Assembly: GCA_021292105.1 (NCBI GenBank)
Contig: CM037871.1
Location: 52,931,261 to 52,995,260, forward strand
Reading direction: 5' to 3'
From: Anadara kagoshimensis
Lineage: Eukaryota > Mollusca > Bivalvia > Arcoida > Arcidae
DNA: 64,000 nt
In this document: piece by piece, positions 1 to 12,300 of the stretch
Position numbering within the stretch: position 1 is the first letter of the stretch
Layout: each line of letters starts with the position of its first letter
Program-made: the position numbers and the translations under genes
The notes under the pieces: model-generated
What the model was told of the DNA's origin: nothing
What the model saw: the letters and a program-made list of their open reading frames with translations, nothing else
Database searches by the model: none

Positions 1-341
1 TTATTGTTAACAATACTACAGGTACTTGTAGAGGACAGGTTCGTGTATTATTTATTGTTAATAACGGTATTCTAATGGGTTTTTTTTTGCATTATTTCAC
101 AATGCTACCGTCAACATATTTACAACAATTACTGCAAATCCGACATTAAAAAAGAATACATCCTCCTACGATACATTTGTCTTTTATAATATCTCGTAGG
201 AGGGTGTGTTTTTAAATGTCGTATTTTCAGTACCTCTTGGATATATTTTGGCGGTAGCATTGTGAAATAACGCTAAAACATTAAAATAATATTATTCTTA
301 ATAAATACATGTAATACAAGAACCTGTCAACAATAAAACCT
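1..341. mobile_element. foldback MITE (copy A)
   Basis: Nested inverted repeats: TTATTTCACAATGCTACCG at about 93-112 against CGGTAGCATTGTGAAATAA at 252-270, and an inner pair CCTCCTACGATA against ATATCTCGTAGGAGG. The outer arm (GTACTTGTAGAGGACAGGTT at 20-42) matches the complement of the right end. The left end is at the window edge. Confidence 0.7.
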
Positions 342-456
342 ATACTGCCACGAATCATTCAGTGACAAAGACGGAAACGATCATTATTTACCCACGGTGT
401 CAAATATCGCTAAATTTTCTTTTTGTGAACTAATTCTCTGACATTTTCTTCTTTAG

Positions 457-522
457 ACAAACAGGCGCAGACCAAGAGACTGCAATGTTGTCACGAATTG
501 AAGGTAAGGAATTACGATTGTG

Positions 523-576
<54 letters not shown>

Positions 577-2835
577 ATTTTGTTTATCAGTTTATAAGAA
601 AAAACATCAAAGTAATTTTGAAACACATTTAGGCAGGTCAGGGTGTGATATATATATATATATCTATGTGCTTTAAATAATAGTTCTTATATATTATTGT
701 CTGTAACACAAACGTCTCCAATTTGTGAATCATATAACCATCGGGGGTACAAAGTATACATCAAGATTTTTATATTTTTTCTGCTTTTTGAGGAAAACTC
801 AGAAACTTTTAAACTTTTTAAAGGGAGATTATTTTGATTAACAATATTATTTATATGTTTAACAGATTCACTGGAACGTTTAAAGTGTTTGGATGACAGA
901 AGCCAAGACAAAGACGACCAGGTTGAAGTTTTATCTGTAACCATAGAAACGTTATCTCAAACTGTTGATAAACTTTGTAATAATCTAATAGAAAGACAGA
1001 ATGTTGAGCAAGATTCAACGGTACAGGATATTTCTGAAGACAGCGAGGACATGGTTAATACTGATTCCGAAAAAACAGATATAACCGAAGACATAGACGT
1101 GTATGAAATGGATATTGTTCCAGAAGAGGAGATTGTAACCCGTGAGGAAATAGACAACATTGAAACGACTAAAGCAACTAGACAGGAACAAATTGTACCG
1201 AATGTGACCAGTTCTTCAGAAAACACTGACATCCAAAGACAGACGAGAGTGGAGGGAAACTATAGAGATAATGACGGGCCAAGAAACAGAGACAAATATT
1301 CAACGGCGGCACGCCATTCAACTAACATTGAAAATATCCCAAGAATTAAGGTTACACGGAATGACTTAGGATTCAAGCGAAAGTTAACAGAACAAGTAGA
1401 TGACAACAGAGTTTACTGTCTTGAAAACAGAATAGAAGAAACAAGAAGTACGCCGTTACAAATGTCTAATATACCGGTATCACAAGATATAACAACAGAC
1501 CAAACAGAAAGACAAACAGAAACAACAGAAGACGATCTATTTAGAGGGTTAGGTTTAGACCTGGATGGAACCGATCGGCAGACAAGCGAACTGTTGGAAA
1601 GATTTGCCACAATGAGGTTACGGTTTGCTTTTTGTGTACATAATGTATTTATAAAAACATCAGTCTAAAGGTTTCAAGTTCAAAATCGAATATGCATCAT
1701 ATCTTTAAATTTGTGCTATAGCAAAAATACATTTATGTTTCCCGAATCCAGTCAAGCATTTGCAAGAAACGCAATTTACTCATAATATATAATAATAATA
1801 ATTTGATATAATTTACAAAAATTTAATTTTAAAACAAAACATTAAGTTAGTTGATTACAAGTTACTTAAATAAACTAGAATTGACTTTGAGCTGAGTGTG
1901 TGATAAACAATTTTATACTTTTCGGGTCAATCGGCAATGAAAGCACCAGACCTAAGAAAAGTTAAAACTCCCTGGGCACGATAATCCCATTTATAACATT
2001 AATAAATAACATAGTGTAACAATTTTGTTTCAGTTTGAATATTTTTATATGTTCATCGTACTTCATTGTTTTTAGTTTTAAACTGAAACTAACAAAATTT
2101 GAATTCTCATTGTTTGTGTTTCACAATTTAAATGTTGTGTAAATATAAATTTCTTGTATTTCTAGAACAAAGAATGGAAATGAGTACAGAAATTTAGTTG
2201 CCAACCCATCAGGTACATTAAAACCGGACTAGAAACGTGCACTTTGCCAATGCAAACAAACCTAGATACAATAACGGATGTGGTGGTGAAAATACTATCG
2301 TATTTTTTTCCGTCATTGTTTATGACTATTTTCATTATTTACACCTTTTAAAAGATTGTGATTTGTGATTAGATTTCTTTTCATTTCACACTTGGTGGGT
2401 GTAGCTAGCTAAACAGGAGATAGTTACCCTTCTATCGCGCCTCCCTCGTTAAAGTTCATGTTTAAATTCATTTGCCATTTTCAAAGTTTTTACTTTGGGT
2501 TTGGACTGTGATGTTTGTTTTTGATCATTGGACAAATCAAGGGTAAGAATATGCTAATCGTACAACATCTGGTGATGGATGTGATTCACATTATGTCATT
2601 GATATAGTATTGGATCCTTGCTTTATAGTATTTTTGTATTTAATTGTCAACATCACGGGTGGAATGCTGATGCCAGTTGGTTTTTTGTGAAATGTGAGAT
2701 AAAGGCGTGAACATCAAACATTCAAATTGAATTTTAAAGTCAATAATGACAATATTTCAATCATTTTAGGCCTTAGTCGAGAAGTTATAGACGAAAGTCT
2801 GTGGGCAGAATGGGCACAAGAAGAAGTTGAAAGAG
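457..2835 (+). CDS. copy A acidic linker exons
   Basis: Exons 457-503, 866-1616, 2166-2212 and 2770-2835. The 751-nt exon encodes an acidic, Thr/Glu/Asp-rich, probably disordered segment, beginning with a short amphipathic helix-like run and ending in a conserved block (DDLFRGLGLDLDGTD). The last exon gives a helix rich in E, W and A (LWAEWAQEEVE). Exon lengths are identical to 41663-44302. The TTG at 889 is internal, not a start: the reading frame enters from the previous exon at 866. Confidence 0.8.
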
Positions 2836-5800
2836 GTAAAATATATGGTTCGGCGTATTAAACTTGGTAATACTTGCAATAACCACTTATAGATAAAAAG
2901 CCTCGGAATATCCAGAATATCTATATTGTTCAATGGATTTGGTGTGGACCACTTCCCTGGGAAAAGTTCGTGTGTTGAATCTAACTTGTCAGTTTCAAAG
3001 TTTGCTTCTGGATTGTGATCGGACATAGATTATGTTTGTTTTTTTTATTAATACAGCATTAGACGGATTTCTATAAGAAGCATTTGGATATAACAATGAT
3101 TCCTGTGATTTGTTTCTAAATGCCATTAAAATCATTGTAGTAAAACAAAGTAGTACTTGTTGATAAATAAGGAAAGACAAACATTTAACTATAGTTGAAA
3201 AATTAGCACTTCTCTAAAAATTAATGATTTTATTTGATTTTAGACGTAATGCTTAAAATCTAAAACTATTATGAACACATGACTTTATACACATTGAAAT
3301 TCCTCAAAGCACTTGTTAGACATGAAACCTGATATGTTAGACCTGTAACAAAATTCATATGAATTGTAACTTGGCACATTGCGGAAGTGTAGGTTTATAT
3401 ATATATATATATATATATTATTGAGTATGCTTCATGTCCGGTAATAGTTATAAGGGATTTGCTATACATGTATAATGGGCCAAAGTATTTAATGCTTTGA
3501 ACAAATCATCAAATATCTACTATAAAAAAGTTATAACAAATATCTTAAAATGCTCAATTTTAATTAATATTATTTTTAAGCTAAAGCTTCACCGATACCA
3601 CCGACGGACGGCCCTAAAACAGTACTGTGCCTAGATATTTCAGCAAGCATGAAAGGAGCGCCGTTCAAGCAAATGAAAGCACTAGCCATAAAGTTTGTAA
3701 ATGGTAAATATTCTATTATCATAAGAGACTTATAAATGCACAGAGCAGTTATAGGCGGACATGGCCGAGTGGCACTGTCACTGAGTTGTGGGTGCGATCT
3801 TAATTCGGGACTTTGAAATTTTATGAAATGAATTTAGTTCCTATCCATACTAGAGCTGTAAAAAGCTGAATAAGGTATAGTCATTCGGATACGAATAAAA
3901 ACCGAGTTCTTTGTCTCATACACGCTAAAGAAACTTATGTAGAGTTCGATAAAGAGCAGGCCCCTGTACTGTGGCCGCTAAGAGGTACTTACAACTGAAA
4001 CCGACCGAGCGAAGTAAGAAAGTTATGTACCTGTTTAATTTAGATTGTTTAGTATTGTTTTTTATTCGCTAGTTAATAAAACATACCTTTCTTATAATAT
4101 TGAACATTAAAGGAAGCAAACTTCAGTTCAAGATTCTATATTGTGTTGGCTTCTCATATACTCTGTAATAAATAATTTTGAAGCACTCTTGTTGTTTTGT
4201 AAAGGCAACTGTTACTGAATGAAAATACTGCGTCTGAACAATTTTTTCTAATATTATGCTTTTAAAAATAATTTTAATAATTTTACATTAGATACTCATC
4301 ACACTAAATTGTCAGTAAAATATGGTTAAAGTATAAACAGAAATATTTTACACTCAGTTATTTGTCTATAAAAATTATTACTGAAAATATTTTAATTTTT
4401 TTTGATAAAATGTATTCATAACCAATCGGCCTAATGCGCACTTTAGGTTTCCATGATGTATATTTTGCAATAATCCAGCTTTAATGAGAAAAATATGACA
4501 ATTTCTGCAATGATGGAAAATTAACAAAGTCCATTTACTCCACCCTTTTTACCATGAAAGGCACAATTATATGCCATGAGCTTTTTTATTCATATAATCT
4601 AATCTGCTTATTATGCAAGAAAGGCTAATCAACTATGTGCTGTGTCCTGTGTAAAGTCAAAACAAAATAATGTTTTGTTTAATGTTCTTCTACCACAATC
4701 CTTCTGAAGGTATTTGTGATAGAATTCAGATTGACTCACATGGGTGGGTGGCTTTAAGTATGTATCTGGATTTTACATTTTCATTAATTTTCAGAAATAT
4801 GTACATACATGTATTCTCAAACCTAACATTGGTACTACTCGTAGCTTAATTGAGCGATGAATTAACAAATGTCAGTGATACGCCTGTGTTCTTAAATTAA
4901 CTATGCAAACATTTAAACAAAATAAACATGTATAAATTGTATTCACTTCAAATGCAAGTAATTTTGCAATTTAGTTGATAGGTGTTGGATCATTTAAGGT
5001 CTCTATAACCTTATAATTATTAAGATAACCAAATTTCTATTTCTCATCTGTAACTGGTTTTTGAGACAAATCCATAAAACTGAGTGTTATCCATTTCTGA
5101 TTATACTTTAGTTTTCCTTTTGCAATGGATAAAAAGAATGAATTGGATACTTCGCACCAGTCTGCAAAATATCCGATTCTTGTATATTTCAATAACAAAG
5201 AAATAAAATACTGTAATATTGTGTTTTACAGTCTCATGTATTCACATACAAAACAACCATTTATATTGTATTATATGTTACGATTTTAGAGATGGAAAAT
5301 ATTACGAAAATGGGAGTTTCTGAAAACATTGCACTTGTTACGGTTGGTCATGAAACCCGTGTTGTAAAGCATATGTGTATGGATTATAAAGCTATTATAT
5401 CATGTATAGGTATGTGTATTGTTAATGATATTCATAGGTATGAATTAAGGAAACACCAATTAAAAGGAATGATTAATAGCTGATTATGTGATTTACATCA
5501 CAAATTACCTTGCCATATTATAATGACAAAAGAAAATGGTATTGGACACCTGTAAACCTTAAGCCTGTAATGGGGTGTGCAATACCACTTTCTTTTATCA
5601 TTACAGTTTGGTCTAATAATTTGGGATGTAACTGCTAATAACAACTCCTTTTATAGAATAAAAAGGTGGGGTTGTTGGGTATGAATTTTATTTAGTCTGA
5701 AGTGAAATTGAAAATTTTACGCAGTGCGCAAACTTTTTGAAATAAGATTTTGAGCAGAGGCAGGTATTGCACATTTGTCACTTCCTAATAAATTTAAAGT

Positions 5801-6338
5801 GATGCCACTAAAAATGGCAAAGTTTTGTAAAATGTCACGATCTTTGATAAACGAGGTTTAATATTAATTAATATGGTTTAGCATATATGATTGTCTGTTG
5901 TTTGAAATCTTTTATCATGGCTACCAAAATGCAAATTATAGGGTCTTCTGTACTAGTATTCATATAGTTCTGAACCAGCATTATTTAGATCCGTTTTACC
6001 TCCATACAAAAACAGATATTATAACAATATTATAATTGGCTAATCTATAACGCTGGCAACAGATAACTACATATAAACAAACAAACAAACCATTATTTTG
6101 TTAAATATATTACTTTTTGCAGAAAAACTTTGTCCAGATGGACCCACTCCACTTGGAGGGGGACTTTTGATGGCCTTAGCTGGTGCATTGGGAAAAGGTA
6201 ATTTATATCAGTTTTATGACTGAGTCATGACGATTTTTGTTATTGATAATAACATGATTTTTTATGATAATACGTGCATTGATAACACTGAATACACATT
6301 ATACCTATGTTAGTTTTGAAAATGTATAGAACATCCTA

Positions 6339-6399
<61 letters not shown>

Positions 6400-9300
6400 T
6401 ATATGAAAATGTATAGAACATTCTAGAATATATATATATATATATATGAAAATGTATAGAATATATATATATGAAAATGTATAGAACATTCTAGAATATA
6501 TATATCACAATTTATTTGTAAAGCCTTGATGGTTTTTTTGATATTTAGATTGGCATTTATTAATTGAATAACTTTAATTTTATTTTGTAACATTGATCAT
6601 TGGTTAGGATGTCTTACTACATTTGTCGATGTTACTGTATCCCCAAGAATAATTTTGATAACGGATGGAAAAGCAACACCGGATGGAGTTTTAGATGGTC
6701 CTGATGAATCACCCTCACCATTGTTTAATTTTCAGGTAATTATTCATAAGTACGTTTCAGCTTTACTTGTGTCCTCCTGTTCAAAAACGTATTAGACCGT
6801 CATTACAACGTTGTTGATAGGTACCATACATATCAAACGATATGATGCCTCTATATCCAATATTGTCGTGGATATAATTGACGACAGTTATAAGTTAATT
6901 CATAGTTAATTCAGTGCCCCTTTTACTATCATTTTTGAATTTACATGGCGGGTGTAGCTACCTAAACGGAAAGGTCTTGCCCCTCGTAACACTTTAGCTC
7001 AATTCCTTGTTACAACTATATTTGTTAGTCTTAAATCTTCTTATATTGCTGTTTGGATTATGATTTGAATACGACAACTTTTTGGTTTGTTTTTCTTTGA
7101 TAATCCATTGTTAATGTTTATTTTCTTCCATCCCTATTCATTCAATTTTATTACGATGCCTATGGTCGGTAATTTACCATGCGGTATAAAAGCGAAACTG
7201 AAAATATTTTACATAGTTCTTTAGCGAAAACGAAATAACATGAAGATATATATTTAGCGATTTTTACGTTCTCTGGAGCCTGGTAAACAACGTAATGTGT
7301 CTTTTATATTTTTAAACTATGCGGTTAAATTTTCGTTTTATTGTGTTTTAACAAAAGAACCCATGGAGGAAATTCCAATGTTGAATATCCAAACGACACA
7401 GAATGACACAGCTTGCATGGGTGATTGATTGTATGGCCTTCATACATTAATACCGCTTAAGTGTTACATTACCAGTCCTTGTTATGTTTTAACAGGTACA
7501 GTTGAAACTTAATGCAGTATCTAGTGATCTTGGGAGAAGAGGAAACCGAGTATTTTGTATACCAGTAGGAGATGCAAACCTTGTAAGTCCTTTATTTTTG
7601 TGTATGAAAAAATAGAACCACATTCTGAAGAATTTCTACAAAACCGTACAGCACCTATAATAACAGAGATATTGTTTGTTATATATTTGTGGCATTTACG
7701 AATCAATAAGAAACCAGCCTAACTTACTTCCGATTGAGATCCACCTATTTTTCGATGTAATTGGTCTCTAGAATGATGCAATAAGACCAACGGTGTTCAA
7801 GTGTCATTAGCACAGAACTGAATACGTCAGAGTCCTTTACATTGACCCACTGCTAATCAATCTTCACGATTTTTTGAATTTTGTAATAGGATGAAGTCTC
7901 TAGGAGCTAGGCCAGGCGAATAAACCGTTTCGCTTTATAATATTCATTACAACGTTGACAGTGTTGAATGTCGCCCGTTGTTCTGTTGCTGCAAAACACT
8001 TTCAGAAAATTTACATCGATGATTTTAACGTATTGCGGTTCTCAGCTGATCTAACACGTTTGCATATTACACTTAAGACATTGTATTTCTCTTGGGTAAC
8101 AAATCCATCATACCAACACCTTTTGCGTCCGAATAAAATGTGACATTCATCTTGCCAGCAAATGGTTACGTTTTAATCTCTTTGTCCTCGGAGACTCAAG
8201 CCCTTCTCCTTAATGGGTTTGAGTTTTATATCAGACACAAATTAAAATATGTTTTTACCTAAAACGCTTCCACAAGCATACTGAAACTCTGGTTGGCATT
8301 TGCTCATCGATTAAAAATTTGGGAACCCAGCAGGTGTCTAGCTTTCGCATACCTGCACGATCATATGATTGGTAAAACGATTCCATATAAAATGCCTAAT
8401 GTCTGCTCCTTTTTTGCCGGAACCACTACGGTAGCTCAGTGATATAGCCTTGAATGGTATTGGGAGGACGTGGGTTCAATCCCCGGCGAGTATGACTCAA
8501 GACTTGAAAGTGGTGACTGTTCTTTTGCCAAGCACTCGGCATTACGAAATGAAATTCACTGTTCTTTTGAATAGGATCTTAAAATAAACGAGGGCCTGTG
8601 TCACGATAGGCTTGGCATGCTAAAGAACCCGGCTGTATTATACAATTAGTGCAATGCAATTTCGCCAATGTCTGGCGACGTCTTGATACAAAGGAAATAA
8701 TCTTGACTGGGACGTCAAACACTATTACTCAACTCACTTACTCATTCTTTTGGCAACTTTCCAGAAATTGATAATTTGTTTTTTTCAGTATTGTTTTTGT
8801 TATTTTATTATGAGTTAGTTGATAAAAGACTAGAATTCAGCAAATTTAGACAGGATCAGATATATTGCAATAAAATTTTGAAAATCTTATTTTACACCAT
8901 TTTCATTTATATTATTGATTTTCAAGATAATCAGTATTTCAGAAATACGTTCAGTATAGTAGTCGATAGTAAAAACTATTGACGTCAGTATGTTTGGCAT
9001 AGAAATTAAACGATGAATCCCGAGGTGTAAGCGTGTTATGTTTCAATATTGCACGCAAACTTTGTTCAAGTCCGAGGTTTCTCAACGCATTTTTTTCATA
9101 CTACACCCTTTGTCACGTGACACTGTCGTTTTTGACGTCACACGATTGTTGCTGTCATATTGTACTAGTTCTTATATCCATTTACAAGAACCAATGCAAT
9201 ATTTATGCTTTATGGGACAAAATTGTATTTTTTAGATGAACTACCTAAAGTGGGAAGTAAACCAAATGTATTTTGATATATTATAAAAGGGTTATTGAAC

Positions 9301-12300
9301 TGATGCTGTGAAATATTGTCCCTCGTTGAGTCAAAATTTGCACTCGATAGCTCGTGCATATGTCGAATCAACGCGGGACAATATTTCACAACATCAGTTT
9401 AATAACCCTATAGTATTACAAATAGTATACATTGAACGGCATATTTGTCTTTTATTTCAGGCAAACATAAAAATAATAACATCTGAAAGTGGCGGTCGAA
9501 TAGTTCCTCCAGAAAAACTGAATTATCTTATTCGAATGCACATGAATTTTGTAAGTATTGTTTTAGCTTTCAATTTGACACTTAAGTGAGTTCACAAAAA
9601 TTTTAAATATAACATTCTCTCAAAATATTAAACTACATTTAAGCTGGTGCTTAACAGTGTTTGGTCTGGTAAAAAATAAAGCTTTCAGTTCACCTGAATC
9701 TTGTGTAAACTGCACTACTAAACTACTGTCCCAAATCAGATGATATTTAGCAGTGCTGATGTGAGGGTCTTAAAAATTTGCACAAATGAAGGGGTTATGC
9801 CCCCTTGGCGCCCCATAAAAGGGAAAATTGTGAAAGGCGACTTCCGGTTGGGTGGAACATCATGTAGGTCGTGTTTCAGAACAGCTCCAAAATATTTTTC
9901 AGAAAGTTGTTTAAAAGCCTTAACATACCAACTTAAGCTTGAAAAAGTAAAACTAGTAAGTTTATAGATGCGGTCTTGCATTAATAATTAACTGTACATA
10001 ATCAGCATTTTGATATAAAACGAAGATATATACCCCGGGTGATTGACATTGATTGACATTCATATACAGCTCACGTTTTTCCCCGTGCATTCATTCACGC
10101 CTGGCTTATATAGATTGAATAATGGCTAGTAATTCTGACAACATATCTAATACGAAGGGAGATATTTCCGAAGATATAAAGTCTTTATACAAAGATAGAG
10201 ATATGGTAGAGTGTTTTGCGATGTTGCAAGCAAAATTAGAATCAAAGCTAGAGTCAAGTATAGAAAATGTCAAGGGAGAGGTGAAAGAATTAAGTAAGAG
10301 GGTGGACAACCTAGAAAACTACAGGGACTTCATAGAGGATTCAATAAAGGAGATAAACGAGAGAGCAATACCGAAGGTTGAAGAAAAACTTGAAGGTGAG
10401 CAGAAAGAGAGGATAAAACTCGAAATGTGGGGGAGAAAATGGAACCTTATTATTAGAGGGGTGTCGGGGGAATTGAAAGAAAATCCTCGTACAACTGATG
10501 GGAAAATTAGAGAATTTTTTAAAGCTGTGTTGGGTGTCCCAAGTCATCAAGCTGATAATATACTTTTCCAAGCCATACACAGGCTACCAAATGGCATAGA
10601 GTCAAAAAGAAACATCATTGTAAGATTCAACAATCTGATAGATAGGGATGAAATTTTGGAATTAGCCAAAAAATTGAAAGCCGGCTCTGGTTATGGGATT
10701 AGCCCCGATCTGCCCCTGAAATCAACAAAGTGCGAATTAATCTATTACGTGAACGAAATGCCCTACCTGAAACCATGAAGAAAAAAACCAAACTAGTATA
10801 CATTAGGGAGTACCCGTTTGTACGATTATGGACCAAGGCTTAATCATAACAATAATCACGATAGACTAACTAAACATTAACCGAAAAAAATCAAATGAAT
10901 AAGTTGAAATAAAAGTTTGTAACAAAACTATAAATCTATTGAAAAGTGATAGAAAAATTACAACATTTGATATATTCTTTTGTCAGTTTTTTTCCTCTCT
11001 CGGTGGTTTCTTATTAGAAACAAGTTGTACATGTTTGAGTTATGCAAATTAGCCACGTGTAAACATGGGTTTTTTTGTCCTTCTCTTTTATCTTCCCGCA
11101 ATGGGTGAATTCTCATAAAAGTTTAAACCGATCCTGAAAATGTGTCAACATTTAAGTCTATATTTAAACTTTAGTTTAAAAATGTTGACGGGTTATATTT
11201 TGGTGACCTGCATATGTAAATAAGGGAAGGTCAAACTAATAGTCGGATCGATAATTCGCTACATGTGATAAGCTTTTTAGAGTGGCTGTTTAGTTTGTGA
11301 ACTGCGTTATGCAAATAAGGGAAGGTCACACTAATAGTCGGTCGATAATGCACTGCAAGCGATAAGCTATATAGAGCTTCGGTCACCTGGTCATGCGATT
11401 CTGACGGCCGGTTCGATATGCAAATTAAGGTCATGTTTCGGTGGGTAGTTTTGCATAGCGCAACACATTTGTCTCGACGATAGAAGATACAATTTTATTG
11501 TTTTTATTATTTTTCTCCCTACTTGTTTTCTTTAAGGTTTTGTACTTCTGTAGTTTTTTTTCATTCCTATTACAGGTTTCGTGTATGTCCGTGGTGAGAA
11601 GTGCATACTATCCAATTTTTACCCGTGTGATATCACTGACGAAAACAAGGCTGTGTTCAGAAGTGCTGAGCATCTTTATCAGTTTCAAAAAGCATCTTTT
11701 TTCAACAGAGAGGAATTGGCATTAGATATTAAAAACGCCGTAGACGCACATGAGGCAAAGCGTTTGTCCAAATCTATTGGCAGATCGCATCTTTCAAATT
11801 TATGGTACCAAATGAAACTTGGCATCATGAAAAAAATTCTCTTGTTGAAATTTAACCAAGTCGTCGATTTTAGGCATGCACTTCATGAAAGTCTCGGACA
11901 AATCATAGTTCACAATGTGTCCCATACATTTTGGGGAAAGCGGAAGAATGGTCAAGGAAAAAATCACTTCGGACATTTACTTATGAACATTCGCGATGAA
12001 AAATTGCAAAAACTATGAAGTTGTATCTCAAATCGTCTTTTTTATGTCTATTTTTGTTTTCTTTTTTGAAATCTGATCTATTTATTTATTTATTATTATT
12101 ATTTTTTTTTTTTTTAATCAACAAAGGCAATTGATAAGTATGCTGGAGCTGTAATCTGGTTTTTCCTACATTAATATATATAATAGGTATACTTATACTT
12201 GTTTCCGGAAGTATACCTGAGTTTTTGGGCGGGATTGTTTATGGGGACTATACAAAAGAAAAACCTTCCATACATATACATGTTTATGAAATGTTGCTCA

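Noticed and set aside
957..1232. Minus-strand ORFs of 60-90 codons opposite the acidic exons
   Set aside because: Shadow frames of the + strand coding sequence, with Ser/Val-rich translations mirroring acidic codons.
889..1668. Stand-alone 259-codon gene starting at TTG 889 (and 42261 in copy B)
   Set aside because: The frame enters through an acceptor at 865/866 and leaves at a donor at 1616/1617 in phase with neighbouring exons; the remaining codons are intron read-through.
8421..8500. tRNA gene from the A- and B-box sequence
   Set aside because: The tRNA-like head continues into a conserved 250-bp body repeated elsewhere in the window; it is a SINE.
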